Source of the DNA: Caulobacter sp. NIBR1757
Lineage (GTDB): Bacteria; Pseudomonadota; Alphaproteobacteria; Caulobacterales; Caulobacteraceae
DNA: 64,000 nucleotides
Assembly (NCBI RefSeq): GCF_027912495.1
Contig: NZ_CP115463.1
Span: 248,001 to 312,000 of the forward strand
Direction of reading: 5' to 3'
In this document: in pieces, positions 12,707-21,039 of the stretch
How positions within the stretch are numbered: position 1 is the stretch's first letter
Layout: each line of letters opens with the position of its first letter
Made by a program: the position numbers and the translations under genes
The notes under the pieces: model-generated
The model's input: only the letters and a program-made list of their open reading frames with translations
What the model was told of the DNA's origin: nothing
Databases searched by the model: none

Positions 12707-12735
12707 CATATAGACCCTCCCTCGCGGGTTGTCAG
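12707..12735 (-). promoter_or_regulatory. Sigma-70-type promoter of the rimP-nusA-infB operon
   Basis: Minus strand: CTGACA, 17-bp spacer, TATATG, with the start expected near 12700. Both hexamers match the consensus at four to five of six positions with ideal spacing. It sits upstream of the attenuator-like hairpin and about 100 nt from the rimP start. Confidence 0.6.
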
Positions 12736-12751
12736 CCCCCCACCTCCTCCG

Positions 12752-12916
12752 CTGTCATCCTTCGGTCGCGTAGCGATCCGGAGGACCCATGGCCGGGCCA
12801 GCCGCATGGCGTCTGCGGGCCAGGCGGGGCCGTCGATGACGGCTTGCCGACTCCAGGCGGTTCCGGCCCTCCCGTGGGTCCTCCGGCTCCCGCTTCGCGG
12901 GCCCGAAGGATGACAG
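12752..12916. repeat. Palindromic intergenic repeat, 'ctgtcatcctccgg' family
   Basis: Arms of about 38-45 nt: the left arm begins CTGTCATCCTTCGGTCGCG and ends GGAGGACCCATGG; the right arm is its near-complement ending CCCGAAGGATGACAG. Related arms occur at 16075-16197 and 31807-31927. The interior here is longer and differs from those two. It fills the gap between rimP and the next minus-strand gene. Confidence 0.75.
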
Positions 12917-12928
12917 GCGGGTGTGGCG

Positions 12929-13459
12929 TCAGCCGAAGTTCACCGGCGGCAGGCGGCCCCTGCGCCGCGCCGCCCTGGCCGCCCCGGCGACGGCGTCATA
13001 AAGCGCGCCGCCGATCATGCCGGCGATCAGGGGGGCGAGGGTGTGGACCGCCAGCCAGGCGTAGGCGGCGCCGTCGGCCTTGGCGATATCCATCAGCTGG
13101 GCCCAGTAGGCCTCGATGGGAAACAGGCCGAACAGGGCGGCGACCAGCGGCGATGCGCCGCCGAACTTCCAGGCCAGGCCGCTGGCCAGCAGGAAGAGGA
13201 GGCCGCCGAAACCACCGGCCCCGACAGGCGAGCCTTGCCGGCCCATCAGGGCGAACAGCAGCAGGCCGAGGCCGAGAAAGACCAGGGCTCCCGGGGCGGC
13301 CGCCGGCACGCCCATCACCGCCGCTTGCAGCATGGCGGCGATATTGCCGCCGCTCAGGTCGCTTCGGCCTTCCCACAGCACCAGCACCAGGGAAATCAGC
13401 AACGCCCAGACCAAGCCGCCGAGGATCCACCCCAGCGCCATCCGCACACCCCGAACCAT
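12929..13459 (-). CDS. Small multi-pass membrane protein, unknown
   Basis: 176 residues from ATG at 13459 (MVRGVRMALGWILGGLVWALLISLVLVLWE), preceded by GGGAGGA eight nt upstream. At least four hydrophobic segments are visible (about 7-29, 50-70, 75-95, 140-160), with a basic C-terminus GAARAARRRGRLPP. I recognise no family. The predicted location is the inner membrane. Confidence 0.6.
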   Translation of the reverse strand: MVRGVRMALGWILGGLVWALLISLVLVLWEGRSDLSGGNIAAMLQAAVMGVPAAAPGALVFLGLGLLLFALMGRQGSPVGAGGFGGLLFLLASGLAWKFGGASPLVAALFGLFPIEAYWAQLMDIAKADGAAYAWLAVHTLAPLIAGMIGGALYDAVAGAARAARRRGRLPPVNFG

Positions 13460-13658
13460 CGCATGTCCTCCCTCGCCCACTTTGCGGGGCGATTTTGGCC
13501 AGCATGCCCGGGTTTCCGGCACGGTCAATGCAGAGACACGCGGCGGGCGAGCCTGTTTCCCGTGACGCTCACGCGGTGTTGCGGTTGTAGTCTCGCGGAG
13601 TTGATTGGAGCGCCGGGTCGCCCGCCCGCAGAGTGGCGCACCTTCCGGGAGGCGGACG

Positions 13659-14195
13659 ATGAACGGGCGGCGGGCCCTGGCCCTGTGCGTGACAATCCTG
13701 GCGGCCGTCGGCGGGGCGAGCCAGGCGCAGGCGCTCTGTCTCTATCGCGGCGAATTCCATGGCAGGAGCACGATCACCGGCGAGTTTCGGGAATCCTCCC
13801 TGGTCATCAAGGGCACGGTGATCGAAACCCATGACATCCCGCCTGTCGATGTCGACCACAGCGAGCTGGACAGCTACGCCGTGGCCCGCATCCGGGTCGA
13901 CGAGGTGTTCAAGGGCCAGGCCGGGCAGGAGGTGTTCCTGATCTCGGAACGAAACAGTGGCGGCTTCTATGTCGATGCCGGGGTGCAGTACCTTCTGTTC
14001 CTCGATCCGCCAGTGCGGGCCGACTGGTCAAAGGGCTATGAGCCAGCCGAGGTCGCCAAGGTGCAGTCCCTGCCGAGGCCGCGCTTCATCAACTACAACT
14101 GCGGCCAGTCGGCGCCATGGGTGGAGGTATCGGCAGCCAAGCGCAAGGCGCTGGACTTCGAGACGCGGCGTCAGAAGGTCTTGCGCTCGCGCTGA
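13659..14195 (+). CDS. Secreted cysteine-containing protein, TIMP/NTR-like
   Basis: 178 residues from ATG at 13659, preceded by GGGAGGCGG. The signal peptide MNGRRALALCVTILAAVGGASQAQA is followed directly by LCLYRGEF. The mature region (SLVIKGTVIETHD...ARIRVDEVFKGQAGQEVFLIS...DAGVQYLLFLD) matches the pattern of bacterial secreted proteins with a TIMP/netrin-like OB fold: an early cysteine, 'v.g.V', 'v..vfKG', and 'G..yLlf'. A later cysteine lies in NYNCGQS. The family call is inference. It runs convergently with the AtuA-like gene. Confidence 0.6.
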   Translation: MNGRRALALCVTILAAVGGASQAQALCLYRGEFHGRSTITGEFRESSLVIKGTVIETHDIPPVDVDHSELDSYAVARIRVDEVFKGQAGQEVFLISERNSGGFYVDAGVQYLLFLDPPVRADWSKGYEPAEVAKVQSLPRPRFINYNCGQSAPWVEVSAAKRKALDFETRRQKVLRSR

Positions 14196-14210
14196 CCTCC
14201 CGCAGTTCGC

Positions 14211-16013
14211 TCATGGCTGGACCAGCCCCGCCGGAACCTGGATCGGCATGTCGAGCAGCTGCTGGGCCTTGCCCTTGGCCAGGGCGTCGAGGCGCAGGCT
14301 GGCGAACTGGCCGCCGCCGAGGGCCTGGATGCAGTGAAGGTTGAGGGCGTCCATGCCGGGCAGGTCGTAGCGGAGGACCTGCGGAGCGACGGCGCCCTCG
14401 AACTCATGGGCGAACCAGGTCTTCACCGCCGCCTCCGACAGGCCGGCGCGGATCCAGGGCAGGTAGGCCGGCTTGCGGGCGATGACCCCGACGTTGAAGG
14501 CGTCCCCCTTGTCCCCCGAGCGGGCCCAGGCGAGGTCGATCAGCGGGACGTCGATGAGGTCGCTGGAGGCCTGCGGCTCGGGCGGCGGCGTCGGCCGCTC
14601 GACCATGGCCGGTGAGAAGGGCGTCGCCGGGGCGGGGGCCTCGACCACGGTCACCACGCCGCCGAGATCGACCTTGGCCGGGACCTGCTCTCGGGGAATG
14701 AGCACCGAGAACACCCGCGACACCGGGCTGATGCTCGGCGCGCCGCCGAACCACCCCGTCGTGCCGACGCTCATCGAGGTGGTCGGCGACTGCCATTCGC
14801 GGGTCAGCAGGCGCAGGGCCCGCTCGTCCTCATGCTCGGCCCCGACGCGGCTGACGACCTCGCGCACCCCTTGCGCGGCGGCGCTGGCGTTGGCGCCGTA
14901 GCTGGCCTCGGCCCCGAGGATTTCGATGCGGGTCTCGCGAAGGGGGGCGAAATTGCGCTCGCGCAGCATGTCGCCGACCCGTTCCAGAACCGCCTCGGCC
15001 TGACGCCGGGCCTTGGCCGCCGCCTCGCGGCCGACGACAGGCATGGCGCCGATGAAACGCCAGCCGTCGGCCCAGGTGATGCAGGCCTTGTAAGATCCGG
15101 AAGGCGGATAGCCCCTGGCGCCGGTCACCTTCACCCGGTGCTCGCCGACCTGCTCGACTTTAACCTGGGTAAAATCACAGACCACGTCCGGCAGGGCATA
15201 GCCTTGCGGATCGCCGACCTCATAGAGGATCTGTTCGGCCACGGCGGCGGGCGAGACGAGGCCGCCGGTGCCGGCAGGCTTGGTGACGATGAACGACCCG
15301 TCGGCATGGCATTCGATGATCGGATAGCCGATGTGGCCCCAGTCGGGCACCTCGCGCCAGTCGGTGAACAGGCCGCCGGTCGCCTGCGCTCCGCATTCGA
15401 TGACATGGCCGGCGAGGGAGCCGGCCGACAGCAGGTCGTGGTCGTCGTCGCTCCAGCCGAACTCGTGCATCAGCGGACCGAGCGCCAGGGCGCTGTCGAC
15501 CACCCGGCCGGTGATGACCATGTCGGCCCCGGCGGCCAGGGCGGCGGCGATCGGCCGGCCGCCGAAGTAGGCGTTGGCGGTGAACAGCTTGTCTTTGGGC
15601 GGGAAGGCGGCGCCGGTGTAGAGCTCGGTCATGCCCGACAGGTCGTCGATGCGATCCATCAGGTCGTCGCCCTCGATGACGGCGATCCTGAAGCTGAGGC
15701 CGGCGGCGGCGGCCAGTTCCTCCATGCGGGCGCGGCAGGCGTGGGGGTTGAGGCCGCCGGCGTTGGTGATGACCTTGACGCCCTGGGCCTTGAATTCGGC
15801 GAGGTTGTCCTTCCAGACCCATTCGGTGAAGTCGCGGGCGAAGCCTTCGCCGGGGCGTTCGCGCTTGATCTGGCCGAGGATCGACATGGTCGCTTCGGCC
15901 AGATAGTCGAGGATCATGTAGTCGAGGTCGCCGCCCTTCAGCAGCTGCGGCGCGGCGACGGACGAGTCGCCGAGGAAGCCGCCCGCGCCGCCGATCCGAA
16001 TGACTTTGGCCAT
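14211..16013 (-). CDS. AtuA-like protein (DUF1446, acyclic terpene utilisation family)
   Basis: 600 residues beginning VIRIGGAGGFLGDSSVAAPQLLKGGDLDYMILDYLAEATMSIL, the hallmark start of the AtuA/DUF1446 family. Further family segments are VITNAGGLNPHAC (about 81-93) and a C-terminal ferredoxin-like part after about residue 475 (DVPLIDLAWARSGDKGDAFNVGVIARKPAYLPWIR). AtuA of Pseudomonas belongs to the citronellol/geranyl-CoA degradation cluster, but homologues occur beside many acyl-CoA pathways. No atuB-H genes lie next to it here; a divergent phosphotransferase and an alcohol dehydrogenase do. Confidence 0.85.
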   Translation of the reverse strand: MAKVIRIGGAGGFLGDSSVAAPQLLKGGDLDYMILDYLAEATMSILGQIKRERPGEGFARDFTEWVWKDNLAEFKAQGVKVITNAGGLNPHACRARMEELAAAAGLSFRIAVIEGDDLMDRIDDLSGMTELYTGAAFPPKDKLFTANAYFGGRPIAAALAAGADMVITGRVVDSALALGPLMHEFGWSDDDHDLLSAGSLAGHVIECGAQATGGLFTDWREVPDWGHIGYPIIECHADGSFIVTKPAGTGGLVSPAAVAEQILYEVGDPQGYALPDVVCDFTQVKVEQVGEHRVKVTGARGYPPSGSYKACITWADGWRFIGAMPVVGREAAAKARRQAEAVLERVGDMLRERNFAPLRETRIEILGAEASYGANASAAAQGVREVVSRVGAEHEDERALRLLTREWQSPTTSMSVGTTGWFGGAPSISPVSRVFSVLIPREQVPAKVDLGGVVTVVEAPAPATPFSPAMVERPTPPPEPQASSDLIDVPLIDLAWARSGDKGDAFNVGVIARKPAYLPWIRAGLSEAAVKTWFAHEFEGAVAPQVLRYDLPGMDALNLHCIQALGGGQFASLRLDALAKGKAQQLLDMPIQVPAGLVQP

Positions 16014-16074
16014 GTCTTACTCCTTGTTCGGCGCCATTGTGCGTGGCTGACGCCACGTCGAGCCACCCTTTTTC

Positions 16075-16197
16075 CTGTCATCCTCCGGGCCCGCGAAGCG
16101 GGAACCGGGGGACCCATGGGCGGTCCGGAAAAACTCCCGGCGGATTTCACGCGGACAGTTGGGTCCCCCGATCCGCTGCGCGGTCGGAGGATGACAG
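16075..16197. repeat. Palindromic repeat, 'ctgtcatcctccgg' family, copy 2
   Basis: 123-bp inverted repeat with arms CTGTCATCCTCCGGGCCCGC.../...GTCGGAGGATGACAG. Its interior (GGAAAAACTCCCGGCGGATT, then ACGCGGACAGTTGGG) is almost the same as that of the copy at 31807-31927. So these two are homologous along their whole length and not merely similar at the arms. It lies between divergent genes. Confidence 0.8.
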
Positions 16198-16272
16198 GGG
16201 AGGGTTTGCTTGCCCTCGCGACAACCGCCTAGTCTGATCGAAAGGCCGCGAGACGACGGCCCGGGAGCAGAC

Positions 16273-17319
16273 ATGTCCAGTGAGTCGATGGCGCCCGAAG
16301 GCGTCGATCTCGCCGTGCTGACGGCCTTCATGGACGCCAAGGGCCTCGGCGCTGGCTCGCTGACGGACCTCACCGTCCTGACCGGCGGCACCCAGAACAT
16401 CCTGCTGAAATTCAGCCGCTCGGGCCGCGACTATGTGCTGCGCCGGCCGCCGCCGAAGCTGCGGGGAAATTCCAACGAGACCATGCGCCGGGAAGCGCGG
16501 GTGCTGGCGGCGCTGGCGGGATCGGACGTACCGCATCCGGGCCTGATCGCCGCCAGTCCCCAAGAGACCATGGACGGGGCGGCCTTCTACCTGATGGAGC
16601 CGATCGACGGCTTCAACCCGACGATGGGCCTGCCGCCGTTGCACGCGGGCGATCCGACGGTGCGCAACCGCATGGGCTTCGCCCTGGCCGATGGAATCAT
16701 CGCGCTCGGACGCATCGACATCGCCAGGGTCGGGCTGGAGACCCTGGGCAAGACCGAGGGATGGCTGGAGCGCCAGGTTCCCCGCTGGCGGGCGCAGTTC
16801 GAGAGCTATCGCGAGTTTCCGACCTGGAGCGATGAGATCCCGGGAGTCGATACGGTCGGCGCCTGGCTTGATGCGCATCGGCCGCCGGGCTTTCGGCCGG
16901 GGCTGATCCATGGCGACTATCACCTGGCCAATGTCATGTACCGCCATGACAGCGGCGAGCTGGCCGCCATCGTCGACTGGGAGCTGGCCAGCACCGGCGA
17001 TCCGCTGCTCGATCTCGGCTGGTTGATGGCCATGTGGCCCGAGCCCGGGCAGGCGGCGCTCACCCCGGTCACCCCATGGGAGGGCTTCCCCACCATCGGC
17101 GAGGTCATCGACCACTATGGCCGAAACAGCGACCGCGATCTGACCCACATCCGCTGGTACGGGGTTCTCGCCTGCTACAAGCTGGGCATCATCCTCGAAG
17201 GCAGCCATGCCCGGGCCGGCGCCGGTCTCGCGCCAAAGGCCATCGGCGACCGCCTGCACGCCTCGACCCTCAACCTTTTCCAGCGCGCCCTGCGCTGGAT
17301 CGACGGAGCCGCCCCATGA
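16273..17319 (+). CDS. APH-family phosphotransferase (acyl-CoA dehydrogenase-associated type)
   Basis: 348 residues from ATG at 16273, with GGGAGCAG upstream. Kinase-like fold: TGGTQNILLKF nucleotide loop (about 35-45), catalytic HGDYHLANVM (about 215) and metal-binding IVDWELASTGDPLLDLGW (about 235). This is the subgroup found fused or adjacent to ACAD10/11-type acyl-CoA dehydrogenases, where it phosphorylates 4-hydroxyacyl-CoAs; no such dehydrogenase is in the window, so the substrate is unknown. Its stop overlaps the start of the next gene (ATGA), so the two are coupled. Confidence 0.85.
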   Translation: MSSESMAPEGVDLAVLTAFMDAKGLGAGSLTDLTVLTGGTQNILLKFSRSGRDYVLRRPPPKLRGNSNETMRREARVLAALAGSDVPHPGLIAASPQETMDGAAFYLMEPIDGFNPTMGLPPLHAGDPTVRNRMGFALADGIIALGRIDIARVGLETLGKTEGWLERQVPRWRAQFESYREFPTWSDEIPGVDTVGAWLDAHRPPGFRPGLIHGDYHLANVMYRHDSGELAAIVDWELASTGDPLLDLGWLMAMWPEPGQAALTPVTPWEGFPTIGEVIDHYGRNSDRDLTHIRWYGVLACYKLGIILEGSHARAGAGLAPKAIGDRLHASTLNLFQRALRWIDGAAP

Positions 17320-18353
17320 AGGCCCTGCGCTATTACGGTCCCCGCGACGTCCGCTACGAGAGCATGGACGACCCGGTCCTGCACGACGACCGCGACGTGC
17401 TGGTCAAGGTCACCGGCTGTTCGATCTGCGGCAGCGACCTGCACATCTACCACGGCGAGGGGTTCAGCGAGGACCTCGGCTTCTGCGTCGGCCATGAGGC
17501 GGTCGGTGAGGTGGTCGAGATCGGCCGCGGCGTTCGGCGCCTGAAGAGCGGCGACAGGGTGATGATCAGCGCCGCCGTCGGCTGCGGGTCCTGTCCCAGC
17601 TGTCTGCGCGGCGACATCGTCCGCTGCGAGACGGGCCAGGGCAGCTGCTACGGCCTCTCCTCCCGGCTGCAGGGATCGCAGGCCGAGGCGGTGCGGGTGC
17701 CGGCCGGCGACTTCAACGCCGCCCGCATTCCGGACGGGGTCAGCGACGAGCAGGCCCTGCTGATGACCGACGGCATGGCCACCGCCTGGTACGGCGCGCG
17801 CAACGCCGACATCAGCTCGGGCAAGACGGTGGCCGTGGTGGGCCTGGGTCCCATCGGCCTGATGGCGGTCGAGCAGGCCTTCGTGCTCGGCGCCGCCCGG
17901 GTGTTCGCCGTCGATCCGGTGGCCGAGCGGCGGGCGATGGCCGAGGCGATGGGGGCGGTGGCGCTGCATCCCGACGAGGCGCCGGCCCAGATGGCCGAAC
18001 TGACCAAGGGGCTGATGGCCGACAGCATCGTCGAGGCGGTCGGTCATGCCCGCACCATCGATCTCGCCCTGCGGCTGGCCGGGCGGCGGGGGACGGTGTC
18101 GGTGATCGGGGTCAACCAGGATCGGCGCTTCGACTTCCCGATGGCGCGCGCCTTCGCCATGGGCCTGACCTTCCGGATCGGCACCTGCAGCGTGCAGGAG
18201 ACCTGGCCCGAACTGATCCCGCTGGTCCAGGCCGGCCGGCTGAAGCCCGAACGGGTGATCAGCCACCGCCTGCCGCTCAGCGACGGGGTGGAGGCCTACC
18301 GCATGTTCGACGCCCGCGAGGACGGGGCGCTGAAGATGGTGCTGACGCCTTAG
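17316..18353 (+). CDS. Zinc-dependent medium-chain alcohol dehydrogenase
   Basis: 345 residues. The catalytic zinc ligands are in GCSICGSDLHIYHGEG (Cys about 37) and GHEAVGE (His-Glu about 62). The structural zinc cysteines are in GCGSCPSCLRGDIVRC (about 91-105). The Rossmann motif VAVVGLGPIGLMAVEQA follows at about 169, with FAVDPVAERR after it. It oxidises or reduces an alcohol/aldehyde with NAD(P). It overlaps the upstream phosphotransferase by 4 nt, suggesting a shared pathway, possibly short-chain hydroxy-acid or terpenoid alcohol metabolism given the divergent AtuA-like gene; that pathway is inference. Confidence 0.88.
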   Translation: MKALRYYGPRDVRYESMDDPVLHDDRDVLVKVTGCSICGSDLHIYHGEGFSEDLGFCVGHEAVGEVVEIGRGVRRLKSGDRVMISAAVGCGSCPSCLRGDIVRCETGQGSCYGLSSRLQGSQAEAVRVPAGDFNAARIPDGVSDEQALLMTDGMATAWYGARNADISSGKTVAVVGLGPIGLMAVEQAFVLGAARVFAVDPVAERRAMAEAMGAVALHPDEAPAQMAELTKGLMADSIVEAVGHARTIDLALRLAGRRGTVSVIGVNQDRRFDFPMARAFAMGLTFRIGTCSVQETWPELIPLVQAGRLKPERVISHRLPLSDGVEAYRMFDAREDGALKMVLTP

Positions 18354-18374
18354 GGCCGGGCGCCGGCTTCCAAA

Positions 18375-18569
18375 CTCTCCGCCTTGGGGCGGAGGACAGG
18401 TTTGGAGCGCAAGCGACAAACCAGGAGGCGGGACGTCCACCGGCGGACGTGCGCTTAACCCCGCCGGCGGCGGGCGCGGGCGTCCGCCAACCTTCCAACG
18501 CCGGTGGGCCCGCCTCCTGCTTTCTCGCTTGAAGGCTCGAAAGCGGTCCTCCGCCCAGGGGGCGGAGAG
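18375..18569. repeat. Palindromic repeat, 'ctctccgcc' family
   Basis: Outer arms CTCTCCGCCTTGGGGCGGAG / CTCCGCCCAGGGGGCGGAGAG, with inner arms CAGGAGGCGGG / CCCGCCTCCTG. It lies between the convergent alcohol dehydrogenase and trmB, where it may also act as a bidirectional terminator. A short relative occurs near 50540-50584. Confidence 0.7.
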
Positions 18570-18588
18570 CCAGATGCACGCGCCTCGG

Positions 18589-19272
18589 CTAAATCGATAC
18601 GAAATCCAGCCAGACCGGCGGGATGTCGCCGAGCTTTTTCTCTTCATAGCGCGTCGTCAGGTGGTCGGCGGGCGGCACGCGCCAGTCGTCGGCCTTGTCG
18701 GCGGGCCAGGCGAACAGGCCGCTGGCCAGGACGCGTTCGAGGGTCCAGTCAGCGTAGTCGGCCCAGTCGGTGGCGAAGCGGAACTTGCCGCCGGGTTTCA
18801 GCACCCGGTGCGCCTGGCTAAGGAATTCCGGGTTCACCAGCCGGCGCTTGTTGTGCCGCGCCTTCTGCCAGGGGTCCGGGAACAGGACGAACAGACGATC
18901 GACGCTGGCGTCCGGCAGATGGCTGAGGACCTCGCGGCCGTCGCCGGGATGGATGCGAGCGTTGCTCGCCCCGGCTTCTTCCAGATGGCGCAGGGCGCTG
19001 GCCACGCCGTTCTGGAACGGCTCGGCCCCGAGGATCAGCACGTCCGGGTTGTTCGCCGCCTGCCCGGCCAGATGCTCGCCGCCGCCGAAACCGATCTCCA
19101 CCCACACCGCCGTGGCGTCGGGCTTCAGGCTCAGCGGATCGAAGGCGGTCTCCGGAACGGCGATCGACGGCAGCAGGCTGTCGAACAGCGCCGCCTGCCG
19201 CGCCTTGATCGGGCGCGACTTGATGCGCCCGAAAGAGCGCAGGGGTCCGTGGGGTTGCTGGGGGTTGGCCAT
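18589..19272 (-). CDS. trmB: tRNA (guanine-N7-)-methyltransferase
   Basis: Forms m7G46 in tRNAs using S-adenosylmethionine. 227 residues. The SAM-binding loop is VWVEIGFGGGEHL (about 57-69). LGAEPFQNGV follows, and the family signature LFVLFPDPWQKARHNKRRLVNPEFL spans about 127-150. It lies downstream of metK, which supplies its methyl donor, separated by a palindromic repeat; both are on the same strand in an order common in alphaproteobacteria. Confidence 0.95.
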   Translation of the reverse strand: MANPQQPHGPLRSFGRIKSRPIKARQAALFDSLLPSIAVPETAFDPLSLKPDATAVWVEIGFGGGEHLAGQAANNPDVLILGAEPFQNGVASALRHLEEAGASNARIHPGDGREVLSHLPDASVDRLFVLFPDPWQKARHNKRRLVNPEFLSQAHRVLKPGGKFRFATDWADYADWTLERVLASGLFAWPADKADDWRVPPADHLTTRYEEKKLGDIPPVWLDFVSI

Positions 19273-19310
19273 GGGGCTGAGTAAACGCTGACGGCGGCCG
19301 GCGGAACCCC

Positions 19311-19469
19311 ATCCTCCCCCGTTTGCGGGGGAGGGGGACCGCGCGAAGCGTGGTGGAGGGGGCGAGTGCAGGGCGCAGACAGCAAAAAGGGCGACGGCGC
19401 ACGGCCCTCGCCCCTTCCACCACCCGCTGCGGGGGCGGTCCCCCTTCCCCGTGAACGGGGAAGGATGAG
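19311..19469. repeat. Palindromic repeat, 'atcctcccccg...ggggga' family
   Basis: Arms ATCCTCCCCCGTTTGCGGGG...GACCGCGCGAAGCG...GGTGGAGGGGGCGAG, with the complement ending CGTGAACGGGGAAGGAT. Same family as 34974-35145, 37694-37891 and the copy inside ybeY (24331-24535). It fills the metK-trmB gap and ends 3 nt before the metK stop. Confidence 0.8.
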
Positions 19470-19471
19470 AT

Positions 19472-20692
19472 CTAGAACGCCTTTTGCAGCTCCGGGACCA
19501 GGTCGGTCTTCTCCCAGCTGAAGCCGCCTTCGTTGTCCGGCTGGCGGCCGAAGTGGCCGTAGGCGGCGGTGCGGGCGTAGATCGGCTTGTTGAGCTGCAG
19601 GGTCTTGCGGATGCCGGCCGGGGTGCCGCCGCCGATGAAGTCCAGCAGCAGGTTTTCCAGCTGGGCCGGATCGACCTCGCCGGTGCCGTGGGTGTCGACG
19701 TAGAAGCTCAGCGGCCGGGCGACGCCGATCGCGTAAGAGATCTGGATGGTGCACTTCTTGGCCAGGCCCGCCGCGACGACGTTCTTGGCGAGGTATCGGC
19801 AGGCGTAGGCGGCCGAGCGATCGACCTTGGTCGGGTCCTTGCCGCTGAAGGCGCCGCCGCCGTGCGGCGAGGCGCCGCCGTAGGTGTCGACGATGATCTT
19901 GCGCCCGGTCAGACCGCAGTCGCCGTCCGGCCCGCCGATCAGGAACTTGCCGGTCGGGTTGATGTGCCACTTGGTCTTCTTGCTGATCAGGCCATCGGCG
20001 AACAGCGGCAGGATGTAGGGGCGCAGGGCGGCCAGCATTCGCTTGGAGGTCGGGGCGCCGCCCTCCATCTTCTTGCCGTGCTGGTGGGAGACGACGATCT
20101 CCTCGACATGCACCGGGCGGTCGTTCTCGTAGCGCAGGGTGACCTGGCTCTTGGCGTCGGGCTCGAGGAAGTCGAGCTCGCCCGAATGGCGCAGCTCGGC
20201 CAGGCGGCGCAGGATGTTGTGGCTGTACTGCAGGGTGGCCGGCATGAACTCCGGCGTATCGTCGGTGGCGTAACCGAACATGATGCCCTGGTCGCCGGCT
20301 CCCTCGTCCTTGTTCTCGCCGGCGTCGACGCCTTGCGCGATATGGTCGGACTGGGCGTGCAGGAAGCACTGGTACTTGGCCTTTTCCCAGTGGAAGCCCT
20401 TCTGGGCGTAGCCGATGTCCTTGATCGCGGCGCGAACCTTGGGCTCGAGGCTGGCGATCAGCGCCTTGTTGCGCTCCTTGTTCTCGGACTTGGAGGCGCC
20501 GGGCTTGGCGGCGCGGATTTCGCCGGCCAGCACGATGCGGTTGGTGGTCACCAGGGTCTCGCAGGCCACCCGGGCCTCGGGCTCCTCGGCCAGGAAGGCG
20601 TCGACGACGGTGTCGCTGATGCGGTCGGCGACCTTGTCGGGGTGCCCCTCGGACACGCTCTCGCTGGTGAAGATGTAGTTCTGACGGCTCAC
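19472..20692 (-). CDS. metK: S-adenosylmethionine synthetase
   Basis: Makes SAM from methionine and ATP. 406 residues. The N-terminus [20 protein letters not shown] contains the ATP/methionine-binding histidine loop. [19 protein letters not shown] lies near residue 131, and [22 protein letters not shown] near 252, both catalytic signatures. ATG at 20692 is followed by [12 protein letters not shown]. Preceded by an AT-rich palindrome at 20723-20742 that is probably its operator. Confidence 0.97.
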   Translation of the reverse strand: MSRQNYIFTSESVSEGHPDKVADRISDTVVDAFLAEEPEARVACETLVTTNRIVLAGEIRAAKPGASKSENKERNKALIASLEPKVRAAIKDIGYAQKGFHWEKAKYQCFLHAQSDHIAQGVDAGENKDEGAGDQGIMFGYATDDTPEFMPATLQYSHNILRRLAELRHSGELDFLEPDAKSQVTLRYENDRPVHVEEIVVSHQHGKKMEGGAPTSKRMLAALRPYILPLFADGLISKKTKWHINPTGKFLIGGPDGDCGLTGRKIIVDTYGGASPHGGGAFSGKDPTKVDRSAAYACRYLAKNVVAAGLAKKCTIQISYAIGVARPLSFYVDTHGTGEVDPAQLENLLLDFIGGGTPAGIRKTLQLNKPIYARTAAYGHFGRQPDNEGGFSWEKTDLVPELQKAF

Positions 20693-20722
20693 AGAGGACT
20701 CCCGGCTAAACGCGGGGCGACC

Positions 20723-20742
20723 ATATAAAGGTATCTTTATAT
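20723..20742. promoter_or_regulatory. AT-rich palindromic operator upstream of metK
   Basis: Perfect 8-bp inverted repeat ATATAAAG-N4-CTTTATAT, starting 31 nt before the metK ATG. It is 90% A+T in a roughly 68% GC region. Position and form fit a repressor site. From memory it resembles palindromes given for ArsR-family SAM/SAH regulators (SamR/SahR) of proteobacteria; that assignment needs checking. Confidence 0.65.
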
Positions 20743-20795
20743 CCGCAAGCGCACTTCTTCTTCCCCGTCATCACCTCCAACCCCGGTGGTGGTGC

Positions 20796-21020
20796 AGGGC
20801 TATCGCATATGGAAATGGCCGCCTTTCTTTTCCTTCTCCCTAAGGGAGAAGGAGGGGCCCGCCGCGAAGCGGTGGGAGGAAGAGGGTTTAAGGACCGTGG
20901 GGATTAACTTCCGGCGTTCGTAAACCCTCTCCTTCCCACGCTGCTGGCGCAGCGCGGGCCCCTTCCTCTCCCTTAGGGAGAGGAGTTGGTGAGCAGTTTC
21001 ACGCCATATGCGATAGCCCT
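20796..21020. mobile_element. 225-bp inverted-repeat element with flanking direct repeats (MITE-like)
   Basis: Outer inverted repeat AGGGCTATCGCATATGG / CCATATGCGATAGCCCT. Inner arms run through TCTCCCTAAGGGAGA, GGGGCCCGC, and GAGGGTTTA / TAAACCCTC, giving about 95-nt arms around a 30-nt centre. GGTGGTGGTG occurs directly on both sides (20785-20794 and 21022-21031), as a target-site duplication would. No ORF inside. It lies between metK and the XRE regulator gene. Confidence 0.65.
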
Positions 21021-21039
21021 GGGTGGTGGTGGGGAGCGC

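Noticed and set aside
20693-20760. SAM or SAH riboswitch in the metK leader
   Set aside because: The leader is too short and lacks the conserved pairing or loop sequences of these classes; a protein-binding palindrome explains the conserved-looking part.
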